Shown piece by piece: positions 7,075 to 15,396 of a DNA stretch of 64,000 bases. Numbering within the stretch: position 1 is the first letter of the stretch; the number at the start of each line of letters is the position of its first letter. Under the pieces are notes generated by a model. It saw only the letters and a program-made list of their open reading frames with translations. It was not told where the DNA came from and did not search any database. The stretch comes from Amycolatopsis xylanica (GTDB lineage: Bacteria; Actinomycetota; Actinomycetes; Mycobacteriales; Pseudonocardiaceae). The translations under genes were made by a program, and so were the position numbers. Where the stretch lies: NCBI RefSeq assembly GCF_900107045.1, contig NZ_FNON01000003.1, positions 372,001 through 436,000 of the forward strand. Direction: 5' to 3'.

Positions 7075-8484
7075 ATGAAACAGCGGAGCCCGGTATTCGC
7101 CGTGTTCACACTGACCCTGGCGCTGGTGCTCGGCGCCTTCCTACTGGCGAAACCGAGCGGGAACGAAGCCCCTTCGGGCAGCGCTGGGGGCGGGAAGTAC
7201 GTCATCCGCGGCGCGTCGATGGTGCTGACCATGGACCCGAAACTCGGTGAAGGCCCGCTCGGCTCGCTCGCCGACGCCGACGTGCTCATCGAGGACACGA
7301 AGATCAAGGCGGTCGGCAAGAACCTCGACGCCGGGCGCGCGCAGGTGGTCGACGGCCGGGGCAAGATCGTCATGCCCGGCTTCGTCGATCTGCACAACCA
7401 CCTCTGGCAGGCGCTGATCCGCGGCTGCGCCGGCGACAAGGAACTCAACGGCTGGCTCGGCAAATGCGTGCTGCCGCTGTACAAGAACCAGCCGACCGAC
7501 GCCGACGGCTACGCGGGCGCCCGGCTGGCGACGCTGGACGTGATCTCGACCGGGATCACCACGGTCACCGACTGGTCGCACGCGTTCAACGCCGACTTCG
7601 CGAAGGGCAACCTGCGCGCGCTCGGCGAGTCGAACCTGCGGTTCGTGTTCTCCTACAACGGCACGACCAACGCGGCGCTGCAGGACGAGATCCGGCGGGT
7701 CAAGCGCGAGGTCATCGACAAGAACCCGTTGGCACACCTGGAAATCGGCACGCACCCGTCGACGGGGAACTTCCCGAGCCTCGACGCTTCGGAGAAGCTC
7801 GCGCGTGAGCTCGGCGTGCCGCTGAACGTCCACCTGCTCGAATCCAAGGCGGACCCGGCGACCGGTCAGATGGAGGCGCTGCGCAAGGCGGGCGCGCTGC
7901 GCTCCGGGCTGGTGGCGAACCACGTCATCCAGGCGACCGACGCCGAGCTCGACGAGCTGGCCGCCGCCGACGTCCGCGTCGCGCACAACCCGCTGTCGAA
8001 CATGCGGCTCGCGTCCGGCGTCATCCGGCTGCCGGAGATGAAGAAGCGGGGCATGAAGGTCGGCCTCGGCCTGGACGGCGGGACCAACGACACCAGCGAC
8101 ATGTTCAACGTGATGCGCGCGGCGGTCGGCTTGCAGCGGGCCACGGCGACCGATCCCGGCGTCTACCCGACCACGGCCGACGTGCTGCGGATGGCGACGC
8201 TCGGCGGCGCCGAAGCGCTCGGGCTCGACGGCGAGGTCGGCTCGCTGACGCCGGGCAAGAAAGCGGACCTGCAAGTGATCAACGCCCAATCGGTCAACTT
8301 CGCGCCGCGCGTGGACTGGGTGAACCAGCTGGTCTTCAACACCCAGCCGTCCAATGTGGACTGGGTGTTCGTCGACGGCCGCGCGCTCAAGCGCGACGGC
8401 AAGCTGGTCGGCGTCGACACCGGCCGAGTCGTGAAAGACGCCCAAGACGCGGCCGACCGCCTCAAGAAGTTGCTTCCGCAGTAA
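7075..8484 (+). CDS. Exported amidohydrolase (TRZ/ATZ-like)
   Basis: Metal-dependent hydrolase of 469 residues. An N-terminal hydrophobic segment (FAVFTLTLALVLGAFLLA) serves as a signal peptide or membrane anchor. The amidohydrolase barrel follows, with metal motif GFVDLHNHLWQ near 105, histidines in NVHLLES and NHVIQ, HNPLSNMRLASG, and GLGLDGGTNDTSD near 332. The pattern matches chlorohydrolase/guanine-deaminase relatives; the reaction is probably deamination or dechlorination of a ring compound, but the substrate is inferred only at family level. An exported member of this family is unusual. It ends just before a perfect 42-bp palindrome shared with the convergent chitosanase gene. Confidence 0.9.
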   Translation: MKQRSPVFAVFTLTLALVLGAFLLAKPSGNEAPSGSAGGGKYVIRGASMVLTMDPKLGEGPLGSLADADVLIEDTKIKAVGKNLDAGRAQVVDGRGKIVMPGFVDLHNHLWQALIRGCAGDKELNGWLGKCVLPLYKNQPTDADGYAGARLATLDVISTGITTVTDWSHAFNADFAKGNLRALGESNLRFVFSYNGTTNAALQDEIRRVKREVIDKNPLAHLEIGTHPSTGNFPSLDASEKLARELGVPLNVHLLESKADPATGQMEALRKAGALRSGLVANHVIQATDAELDELAAADVRVAHNPLSNMRLASGVIRLPEMKKRGMKVGLGLDGGTNDTSDMFNVMRAAVGLQRATATDPGVYPTTADVLRMATLGGAEALGLDGEVGSLTPGKKADLQVINAQSVNFAPRVDWVNQLVFNTQPSNVDWVFVDGRALKRDGKLVGVDTGRVVKDAQDAADRLKKLLPQ

Positions 8485-8489
8485 GGACT

Positions 8490-8531
8490 CGTGAGTGGTA
8501 CGGCCGGTTAGAACCGGCCGTACCACTCACG
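8490..8531. repeat. 42-bp palindromic repeat, copy 3 (perfect)
   Basis: This copy is a perfect palindrome with 20-bp arms (CGTGAGTGGTACGGCCGGTT) around AG. It lies between the stop codons of two convergent genes, where a bidirectional terminator would be expected. Confidence 0.92.
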
Positions 8532-8540
8532 ACCCAGGAG

Positions 8541-9320
8541 TTACCCGATCGAGTAGCTGTCCCCGTAAACCTTCCACCGCAACGGGGTGTTCAGGTCCAG
8601 GTTGCCGTCGTTGAGCCAGACACGCTGCGCCGTGTCGATCCGGCTGGTGTCTTCGTGTGCTGCCTCCTTCTTCATTTCGATGACCCGCTCGTCCAAGAAT
8701 GCCTGCAGGTAAGCCGTTTCGTCCCCACCCTGCGCGGGTGAAGCCGCCCGCCCGAGCGCCCGGTCCCTGATCGCCTGCAAACCTTCGTAACCGTGCACGA
8801 CCGCCGCGTCGTAGTACGCGAACTGCCCCAGCGCGCGCAGCCCGTCCTGCTTCGCCCGCGACACGGACGGGTTGAAGTACACCCGGTCCCGCTCGGATTC
8901 CTGCAGGTCACGGAAGGTCTGGTCGTTCGCGGCCGCCCGCCAGTCGCCGGGATAGCCGGGGTCCAGTCCTTCGTGCGAGTCCGAGCCGTCGACCGCACGC
9001 AACGCGGGCAGGTACTTCGCGAGCACATTGCCCGGCTTGGCGTCGGCGTACCGCTCCACCAGCTCCAGCATGTCGTGCGTACCCGAGGTGAAGCCGATGA
9101 TCCCGCCGGTGTAGCCGCGGCCGTCGCCGATGTCCTCGATGTACCCGAACTGCGCGCGCCAGTTCAGCGACGAGTTCTCCGCGCTCGACACGATCTGCAT
9201 CGCGTGATCCTTTTTGGCCGGATCATCGAGCCCCGGGCCTGCGGCGATGGCCGCGGGGGCGGCTGAGACGAGCAAGGTGGCCAAGCCGAGAACGGCCATG
9301 AGCCGGACGGAAAATTTCAC
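8541..9320 (-). CDS. Secreted GH46 chitosanase
   Basis: Endo-chitosanase of glycoside hydrolase family 46, 259 residues, which hydrolyses beta-1,4 links in chitosan outside the cell. The Sec signal is MKFSVRLMAVLGLATLLVSAA cut after an AxA-type site near residue 26. The mature start (GPGLDDPAKKDHAM), SSAENSSLNW and YIEDIGDGRGYTGGIIGF match the Streptomyces N174 enzyme closely. By that alignment E48 and D66 are the catalytic acid and base (E22 and D40 in N174 mature numbering). The C-terminus DTAQRVWLNDGNLDLNTPLRWK is also typical. It is monocistronic with a 530-bp divergent region upstream. Confidence 0.96.
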   Translation of the reverse strand: MKFSVRLMAVLGLATLLVSAAPAAIAAGPGLDDPAKKDHAMQIVSSAENSSLNWRAQFGYIEDIGDGRGYTGGIIGFTSGTHDMLELVERYADAKPGNVLAKYLPALRAVDGSDSHEGLDPGYPGDWRAAANDQTFRDLQESERDRVYFNPSVSRAKQDGLRALGQFAYYDAAVVHGYEGLQAIRDRALGRAASPAQGGDETAYLQAFLDERVIEMKKEAAHEDTSRIDTAQRVWLNDGNLDLNTPLRWKVYGDSYSIG

Positions 9321-9506
9321 CGCAACCTCCGAGTCGGTCAGATTGCGGCACAGTTGACCCGATCACCGGGACCTTCGTCAAGACTCTTTCCTAATGTCCC
9401 GCAGGACAACCTACGTCACTCAGCGCAATGATCGACTTGACGGACCATCGCTGAGATTCGCCTCAGAAACCCCTGAACCGCGGCCATGTCAATACCCCTG
9501 CCCGCG

Positions 9507-9590
9507 CGAAATGCCCCCTTATTCAAGGGGTAAGGGTCGACAACAGTGTTGCGAACACGGGACCGTCGGTTTGTACCCCTTACAGGGACA
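9507..9590. promoter_or_regulatory. CCCCTTA/TAAGGGG repeats in long intergenic region
   Basis: The 9321-9850 gap holds no supportable gene. It contains a CCCCTTATTCAAGGGGTAAGGG-like inverted structure near 9510-9531 and a second TACCCCTTAC near 9576-9585. These could be operator half-sites for the chitosanase or the ABC operon. The assignment is tentative. Confidence 0.3.
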
Positions 9591-9671
9591 GTTCGAGCCG
9601 TCACTGCCGCAACCGTGGAGGCTGGTCCGCACCCCGCCGGAACCGAAGAAACCACTGCTCAGAGTAGTTTT

Positions 9672-9712
9672 AAACGATCGTTCTACACAAGTGAATAGAA
9701 CACATGTATAGT
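9672..9712 (+). promoter_or_regulatory. AT-rich promoter with TetR-like palindrome
   Basis: AAACGATCGTTC (palindrome AACGATCGTT at 9673-9682) is followed by an AT-rich stretch containing TATAGT at 9707-9712, a plausible -10. The low GC in an otherwise GC-rich context and the location upstream of the ABC operon suggest a promoter with an overlapping TetR-type operator. No TetR gene is adjacent. Confidence 0.4.
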
Positions 9713-9850
9713 ACGTCAGGTGAGCAAGCGCAGCCGGAGAGTGACCCGCACGAATCCGGCGTAGCGGACTAACGGGACAGCGATGCCCGGACGGATCGAC
9801 CGAGCCGTACCCCGGTATGGCTACTGAGAGTGACTTACTAGGAGGAGAAA

Positions 9851-10621
9851 GTGAACACCACCATCCGGCTGGAGTCCGTGCGCAAGGTCTATGGCCACGA
9901 CAACAACGCCGTGGTCGCGCTCGGCGGCGTCGACATCGGATTCGAGCGCGGGACCTTCTCGGCGGTGATGGGACCGTCCGGTTCCGGCAAGAGCACGCTG
10001 CTGCACTGCGCGGCCGGCCTCGACACGCCGACCTCGGGCAGTGTCCGCCTCGAGGACACCGAACTCAGCGGCCTCAACGAAACCCAGCTCACCCTGCTGC
10101 GCCGTGACCGCATCGGCTTCATCTTCCAGTCGTTCAACCTCCTCCCCGCGCTCACCGTCATGCAGAACATCCTGCTTCCCTTGCAGCTGGCCGGAAAGAA
10201 GCCGGATCAGGCGCTGGTGGACGAGGTCATCGACCGCGTCGGGCTCACCAACCGCGTCCACCACCGCCCCGCCGAGCTCTCCGGCGGCCAGGCCCAGCGC
10301 GTCGCCATCGCCCGCGCGCTCGTCACCCGCCCCGCCGTCATCTTCGGCGACGAGCCGACGGGTGCGCTCGACAGCAAGACCGCCCGCGAAGTGCTGCTGC
10401 TCCTCCAGCAGGCGGGCGCGGGCGGCCAGACGATCGTCATGGTGACCCACGACCCGATCGCCGCCTCCTACGCCGATCGCGTCGTTTTCCTTGCGGACGG
10501 CCACATCGTGACCGAGCTGCAGCACCCGACGGCCGAGGCGGTCGCGGAGCGGATGACCCACCTGTCCGAACTCGTCGAGCAGCGCAACCGCGCCGCCGCG
10601 GCCGCGGTCGGGGGCGTGTGA
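9851..10621 (+). CDS. ABC transporter ATP-binding protein (MacB/LolD type)
   Basis: ATPase subunit of 256 residues. Walker A GPSGSGKST (about 41-49), Q-loop in FIFQSFNLLPALT, signature LSGGQAQR (about 143), Walker B VIFGDEPTGALD and H-loop MVTHD are all intact. The FNLLP and EPTGALDS motifs are typical of ATPases that pair with FtsX-like permeases. The GTG start at 9851 has AGGAGGAGA before it. The stop overlaps the permease start, so the two are translationally coupled. The substrate is unknown; candidates are an exported peptide, antibiotic or lipid. Confidence 0.95.
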   Translation: MNTTIRLESVRKVYGHDNNAVVALGGVDIGFERGTFSAVMGPSGSGKSTLLHCAAGLDTPTSGSVRLEDTELSGLNETQLTLLRRDRIGFIFQSFNLLPALTVMQNILLPLQLAGKKPDQALVDEVIDRVGLTNRVHHRPAELSGGQAQRVAIARALVTRPAVIFGDEPTGALDSKTAREVLLLLQQAGAGGQTIVMVTHDPIAASYADRVVFLADGHIVTELQHPTAEAVAERMTHLSELVEQRNRAAAAAVGGV

Positions 10622-13161
10622 TGTTCCTTCTCGCACTGCGCAGCCTGAAATACCGCTGGGCCGCGTTCGCCGCGACCTTCATCGGGATGTTCCTCTGTTC
10701 CGGCATCGTCATCGCCAGCGGTGGCATCCTGGAAACCGGTCTCCGCGACGAGGCGCCGGCCGAGCGGCTGCAGGCCACCCCGATCGTCATCGCGGGCGAC
10801 ACCGTCTACCCGCTGCCCAACAACCCGGTCGCGACGCTGCTCGAGCGCGTCCACATCGACGAAAACCTGATCGCCACCATCCAGACCGTGCCGGGCGTGC
10901 TCAAGGCGCTGCCGGACGTGTCCTTCCCCGCCGCCGTGGTGAAGGACGGCGCGACCGTCAACACCGGCGTCGAGTCCAGCGGCCACGGCTGGTCGTCGGC
11001 GGAGATGCTGCCCTACGCGCTGAGCTCCGGCGCGGCGCCGCAGGCACCCGGCGATGTGGTGCTGGACAAGCGATCCGCCGACGCGGCCGGCGCGACGGTC
11101 GGCAGCGAGGTCAAGGTCGCCGTCCGCGGAACCACGGAAACCTTCCGGGTCAGCGGCATCGCCGAGCCCGGCGCGGCGGTCAACCAGGCAGGGCTGTTCT
11201 TCTCGCCAGCCGACGTGCAGCGGCTCATCCCCGACCCCGGCAAGGTCGACAACATCGGCGTGTTCGCGACACCGGGCACCGACGTCGCGACCCTGCAGCA
11301 GCAGCTGTCCACCGCGCTGGCAGGCAAGGGCACCAAGGTGCTCACCGGCGACATCCGCGGCCACGGCGAGAAGCCGAAAACCCTTGAGGTGACCGACCTT
11401 CTCATCATCGGCGTGCTGATCGGCGGACTGTCCACATTGGCCGGTCTGATGGGGGTCGCCTCCACGCTCTCGCTGGCTTTCCAGCAGCGCCAGCGGGAAA
11501 TGGCGCTGCTGCGCTCCATCGGCACCACGCCGCGCCAGCTCAAGCGGATGATCATCGGCGAGACGATCTTCGTGTCGCTGATCGCCACCGCGCTCTCGAT
11601 CATCCCCGGTGTGCTGTTCGGCGAGGTGCTGTTCAACCGGATCGTCGACAGCGGACTGGTCGCCGAGGGCCTGGCGTTCCATCAGGGCCCGATCCCGACC
11701 ATCGTCGCCGCGCTGATCTCGCTGATCACCTCGGTCGGCGCCGCGTCCATCGCCGGCCGACGGGTCACCAAGGCCAAGGCCATCGAGGCGCTCACCGACG
11801 CCGAGATCCAGGAGTACAAGCCCGGCAAGCTCCGCCCGATCTTCGCGATCGTCTGCTTCGTGATCAGCGGCTCGCTGATCTACGTGGTCCAGCTGGCCAA
11901 CGGCCCGCTGAAGGCGAGCCCGGCGATCTTCTCCTGCATCTTCGCCGGGATCGGGCTGGCGCTGCTCGGCCCGATCGTGGCCAAGACGACCACGCGGATC
12001 CTCGGCCCGCTGGTGCGGCGGACGACCGGTATCGCGGGCTACCTCGCCTCGCTCAACGCCCAGGCCCGCGTGACGCAGGTGGCCGCCGTGATCACCCCGA
12101 TCATGCTGGTCACCGGCATCGCCACGGCCAACCTCTACGCCACCACCACCGAGACCGCGGCGACCGAGACGTACACGCAGGAGCTGGCGCACAACGTCAT
12201 CCTGCAGTCGGGCGAGAGCGGGTTCGCCCCCGAGGTGCTCGACGAGATCCGCAAGGTCAACGGGGTCGACGGCGCCTCGGTGTTCCTCACCAGCGCCGGC
12301 TTCATCGAGAGCCCGGCCGACCCGTGGCAGGGCCGCGACCTCGGCGGCTCGCAGATCAAGGGCTTCAACGCCGACGCGGCGGCGAAGGTCTACGGCACGT
12401 CGGTGGTCGAGGGCTCGTTCAGCGACCTCGTCGGGAACACGGTGGCGCTGACCAACACCCACGCCAAGGACATGGGCGCGAAGCTTGGCGACACGATCTC
12501 CATCCGGATGGGCGACCGGGGCAAGGTCGACCTGAAGGTGGTGGCGCTGTTCACCGCCAAGGAGAGCTTCGAATCCATCGTGATGCCCGCCGAGACGCTG
12601 GAAGCGCACACGACGCTCGGGCGCGCCAGGTTCATCCTGGTCAACCCGGCGCAGGGCGCGGACATGGGCCAGCTGAAGGCGGACCTGACCACGGCCATGG
12701 CGACGGTGCCGGGTGCCTCGATCGGCGACCGCAAGTCGCTCAACGGCGCGTTCCTGCACCACCTCGGCGCGCAGGCGCTGGTCACCCTGCTGATGATCGC
12801 CATGCTGGTCGGCTACATCGCCATCCAGGTGATCAACAACCTTTCGCTGGCCATCACCAAGCGGCGGCGTGAGTTCGGGCTCCAGCGGCTCACCGGCTCG
12901 ACCAAGGACCAGGTGCTGCGGATGACGGCCATCGAGGGCGCGCAGGCAGGCATCATCGGCATCGTGCTCGGCACGCTCATCACGCCGCTCACGCTGGTGC
13001 CGTTCAGCCTGGCCCGCACCGGCTCGCCGATCCCGTCCGGCTCGCCGTGGATGTACATCGGCGTGGTGCTCTTCGCCGGTCTGCTGGCCATGGGCGGGAC
13101 GCTGCTCCCGACCTGGCTGGAACTGCGCAAGAGCCCGCTCGAAGCATCAGTGGTCGCGTAA
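10618..13161 (+). CDS. FtsX-like ABC permease, two-domain
   Basis: Permease of 847 residues, partner of the upstream ATPase. One helix lies at the N-terminus (FAATFIGMFLCSGIVIASGG), followed by a large extracytoplasmic domain and three helices around 260-400. A second extracytoplasmic domain then ends with three helices at the C-terminus. Both halves have FtsX signatures (QQRQREMALLRSIGTTPRQL and KRRREFGLQRLTGSTKDQV). GTG at 10618 gives a 4-nt GTGA overlap with the ATPase stop; ATG at 10621 is the alternative. A strong terminator follows at 13176, so the operon is two genes. Confidence 0.93.
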   Translation: MMFLLALRSLKYRWAAFAATFIGMFLCSGIVIASGGILETGLRDEAPAERLQATPIVIAGDTVYPLPNNPVATLLERVHIDENLIATIQTVPGVLKALPDVSFPAAVVKDGATVNTGVESSGHGWSSAEMLPYALSSGAAPQAPGDVVLDKRSADAAGATVGSEVKVAVRGTTETFRVSGIAEPGAAVNQAGLFFSPADVQRLIPDPGKVDNIGVFATPGTDVATLQQQLSTALAGKGTKVLTGDIRGHGEKPKTLEVTDLLIIGVLIGGLSTLAGLMGVASTLSLAFQQRQREMALLRSIGTTPRQLKRMIIGETIFVSLIATALSIIPGVLFGEVLFNRIVDSGLVAEGLAFHQGPIPTIVAALISLITSVGAASIAGRRVTKAKAIEALTDAEIQEYKPGKLRPIFAIVCFVISGSLIYVVQLANGPLKASPAIFSCIFAGIGLALLGPIVAKTTTRILGPLVRRTTGIAGYLASLNAQARVTQVAAVITPIMLVTGIATANLYATTTETAATETYTQELAHNVILQSGESGFAPEVLDEIRKVNGVDGASVFLTSAGFIESPADPWQGRDLGGSQIKGFNADAAAKVYGTSVVEGSFSDLVGNTVALTNTHAKDMGAKLGDTISIRMGDRGKVDLKVVALFTAKESFESIVMPAETLEAHTTLGRARFILVNPAQGADMGQLKADLTTAMATVPGASIGDRKSLNGAFLHHLGAQALVTLLMIAMLVGYIAIQVINNLSLAITKRRREFGLQRLTGSTKDQVLRMTAIEGAQAGIIGIVLGTLITPLTLVPFSLARTGSPIPSGSPWMYIGVVLFAGLLAMGGTLLPTWLELRKSPLEASVVA

Positions 13162-13175
13162 CGCGCCACTGCACC

Positions 13176-13210
13176 AAGGGCCCCGGCGAATCCTCCTCGC
13201 CGGGGCCCTT
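13176..13210 (+). terminator. Rho-independent terminator of ABC operon
   Basis: Perfect 14-bp stem (AAGGGCCCCGGCGA paired with 13197-13210), a 7-nt loop, then a pyrimidine-rich tail TTCCCTTTCC. It lies 14 nt after the permease stop codon. Confidence 0.85.
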
Positions 13211-13352
13211 CCCTTTCCCTGCCCCGAAAAATCAATTACCCACACAGAAAGAATGTCTTTACCACACCATTCGGGTGCGGGCATTCTCGGCCATTCGGCC
13301 GCCCTCCGGCCGTTGTTCTTTACCGGCCGGAATGCGCGGGCAATCATAAGAT

Positions 13353-13619
13353 GTGCAAATCACGATAACGCCCCCGCTGGCGCCGGAAGACCGGCTGTTC
13401 CTGGAAGACGCGGCCGAAGGCGGCGCGCTCGCCCACCGTGCCCGCATCGTGCTGCTGGCCGCCGAAGGCATGGCGGTCAAGGACATCGTGACCACACTCG
13501 GCGTCTCGAAGCCGACGGTCATCCTGTGGCGCAAACGCTATGCCGCCGAAGGGATCGCGGGCCTCGCCGACCGGCCGAAGCCGGGCAGACCGCGGCGGGT
13601 GAGACCCGTCGTCCCTTAG
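13353..13619 (+). CDS. Orphan IS630-type HTH protein
   Basis: An 88-residue protein made only of the helix-turn-helix segment that opens IS630-family transposases. The sequence AHRARIVLLAAEGMAVKDIV, GVSKPTVILWRKRYAAEGIAGLADRPKPGRPRR is the classic N-terminus, and the DDE catalytic domain is missing. Either it is a truncated transposase remnant or a domesticated small DNA-binding protein. The frame is intact with no visible inverted repeats or target duplication, and the start is a GTG with no clear RBS. Its stop overlaps the convergent sigma factor gene by 4 nt. Confidence 0.6.
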   Translation: MQITITPPLAPEDRLFLEDAAEGGALAHRARIVLLAAEGMAVKDIVTTLGVSKPTVILWRKRYAAEGIAGLADRPKPGRPRRVRPVVP

Positions 13620-14230
13620 CGCCACTTGTTCTCGGCGCTGACCTGCGCGCGGAGCTTGGTGAGCGCGCGGTGCTGCAGCACGCGCACGTGCCCCGAGGTC
13701 AGCCCGACCGCCTGCGCGGTCTCGCCCGCGGTCAGGCCGACCACGATGCGCAGCGTCAGGATCTCCCGCTGCAGTTCCGGCAAGGTGAGCAGCAATTCGC
13801 CCATCTGCGCGCGCAGGTCGGACGCCAGCGCCTGCGACTCGGGTTCGCCCATGTCCCCGATGGTCTCGGGGATCTCGGGCATCGGGCTCGACTTGTCGCG
13901 GGACGCGGCCCGGTACGCGTCGGCGACCTTGTTCGCGGCGATGGCGTACACCAGGTGGGTGAACGAGCCGCCCCGGTCCTGATAGCCCGGCAGCGCCTTG
14001 AGCACCGCGATGCAGACCTCCTGCGCCACGTCGGCCGCCGAGAGGTAGGAGACGTGGTGGCCGCCGATCCTGGCCCGGCAGTACTTGAGGACCATCGGCT
14101 GGATGGCGGCCAGCGTCTGGTTCCTGGCGAGCTCGTCACCGCGCGCCGCGGCGAGGACGACGCGCTCGAACTCCTCCTTGGCCGGGTCCCGGTCGGTCTG
14201 GGGGCGCGTCTGCGTCGTGCTCGTCGTCAT
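13616..14230 (-). CDS. ECF-type sigma factor, SigD/ShbA-like
   Basis: RNA polymerase sigma factor of 204 residues. Region 2 covers ADVAQEVCIAVLKALPGYQ and FTHLVYAIAANKVADAYR. Region 4 covers LPELQREILTLRIVVGLTAGETAQAVGLTSGHVRVLQHRALTKL across about 150-195, read as separate helices. Several blocks (VLKYCRARIG, AANKVADAYRAA, GLTAGETAQAVG) resemble mycobacterial SigD and streptomycete ShbA, which act on housekeeping or growth-phase genes. No anti-sigma gene (RsdA type) lies next to it and the guaB neighbourhood of SigD is absent, so it may be a paralogue. Confidence 0.9.
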   Translation of the reverse strand: MTTSTTQTRPQTDRDPAKEEFERVVLAAARGDELARNQTLAAIQPMVLKYCRARIGGHHVSYLSAADVAQEVCIAVLKALPGYQDRGGSFTHLVYAIAANKVADAYRAASRDKSSPMPEIPETIGDMGEPESQALASDLRAQMGELLLTLPELQREILTLRIVVGLTAGETAQAVGLTSGHVRVLQHRALTKLRAQVSAENKWR

Positions 14231-14317
14231 GGGGCAAAGTCTTGCCCGCGAATGGCGTAAGCGCGCCGGTACACCGGCCTGACAAGAAGTGTCCGTAAGG
14301 CACTTGTTGTACAGCGT

Positions 14318-15250
14318 TCATTCTGCTAGCGCCCAGTCCTGCGCGGTCCGCCCGGCGGCGCACAGGTTGACGTCCACAATGTACGGCGCGGCCGTTCCGC
14401 ACTGCACGGGGTCCACCGGCTGGCCGTGCCCCATGCCGGTGATCGAGTAGGTCTGGACTACCGCCTGACCAGCGGAATTCCTATACACCGCATGGGGAAA
14501 CCCGGCCATGGTGTCGCGGGTGTCGGCGACCGCGTCGGTGCCGTGCACGTCGGTCCACTGCTCGGCGAGCTCGGTCAGGTTGGCGGAATTCACCGTGTAA
14601 TCGGCGGTACCGTGCCAAATACTGACCACCGGCCAGGGTCCCGGGTAGCCGCCCGCGCGGACCTTGTCACCCCACTGACGTGGAGTCAGGTTCTTGCCGG
14701 GGTTCATGCACGAGAACGCCGTCAGCTGGCTGGTCGCACAGCCGTATGGCAAACCCGCGACGACCGCGCCCGCCTTGAACGTCGCGGGATACAGCGCGAG
14801 CATCGCCGCGGTCATGGCCCCGCCCGCGGACAGTCCGCTGATGTAGACGCGGGCCGGATCGGCACCGGCGTCGGCCACGGCGCGGTCCACCATTTGCTTG
14901 ACGGACAAGGCTTCTTGGGGAGTCTTCACGCCGTCGAACCATGTGAAGCATTTACTGGCGTTGTTCGTGGTTTGCTGCTGCGGCAACACGAGCGTGAACC
15001 GCGCCTGCTGCGCGAGCTGGACCCAGCCGGTGTTCGTGCCGTAGCCCGCGGCGTCCTGCGTGCAGCCGTGCATCGCCACGACCACCGGGCGGCCCGAGGG
15101 CAGCCCATCCGGCGTGTACCGGAACATCTTGAGGTTGCCGGGATTCGACCCGAACCCGGTCACTTCCCCGACACCCGCCGCGTTCGCCGGTGGTGTCACG
15201 GCGAAAATCAGCACCAAGCCGAGCAAGAGAACGCGCAGCTTCCCGTCCAT
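14318..15250 (-). CDS. Secreted PHB-depolymerase-like esterase
   Basis: Exported alpha/beta hydrolase of 310 residues in the Esterase_PHB/CE1-like family. The signal peptide is about residues 1-24 (LLLGLVLIFAVTPPANA). The oxyanion segment is MHGCTQDA (60-67), the nucleophile is S141 in GLSAGG, and the likely histidine is in TGMGHGQPVD. Members cleave short-chain polyhydroxyalkanoates or feruloyl/acetyl esters. A hydroxybutyrate catabolic operon lies 5 kb away on the same strand, which fits, but is not proof of, a PHB role. Confidence 0.9.
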   Translation of the reverse strand: MDGKLRVLLLGLVLIFAVTPPANAAGVGEVTGFGSNPGNLKMFRYTPDGLPSGRPVVVAMHGCTQDAAGYGTNTGWVQLAQQARFTLVLPQQQTTNNASKCFTWFDGVKTPQEALSVKQMVDRAVADAGADPARVYISGLSAGGAMTAAMLALYPATFKAGAVVAGLPYGCATSQLTAFSCMNPGKNLTPRQWGDKVRAGGYPGPWPVVSIWHGTADYTVNSANLTELAEQWTDVHGTDAVADTRDTMAGFPHAVYRNSAGQAVVQTYSITGMGHGQPVDPVQCGTAAPYIVDVNLCAAGRTAQDWALAE

Positions 15251-15270
15251 ACTGGACCTCCTTGTCCTGG

Positions 15271-15287
15271 AACGTGGCTTCCACGTT
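15271..15287. promoter_or_regulatory. Palindromic operator candidate
   Basis: AACGTGG-CTT-CCACGTT is a perfect 7-bp inverted repeat about 20 nt upstream of the esterase start, close enough to overlap the promoter or leader. The cognate regulator is unknown. Confidence 0.4.
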
Positions 15288-15396
15288 AAGGAGCAACCAA
15301 CCCGGTCACCATGTCTGCCGTCACCACAGCCCGGCGGCCCGGCGTGGTGGCCGCGACCATTACCTCGCGCGCGCCCGAGGCCTAGCTTCGGTGACC

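Noticed and set aside
9394..9711. 105-residue plus-strand frame in the 9.3-9.9 kb gap
   Set aside because: No RBS, no hydrophobic or domain pattern, odd composition, and it runs through the repeats of the region.
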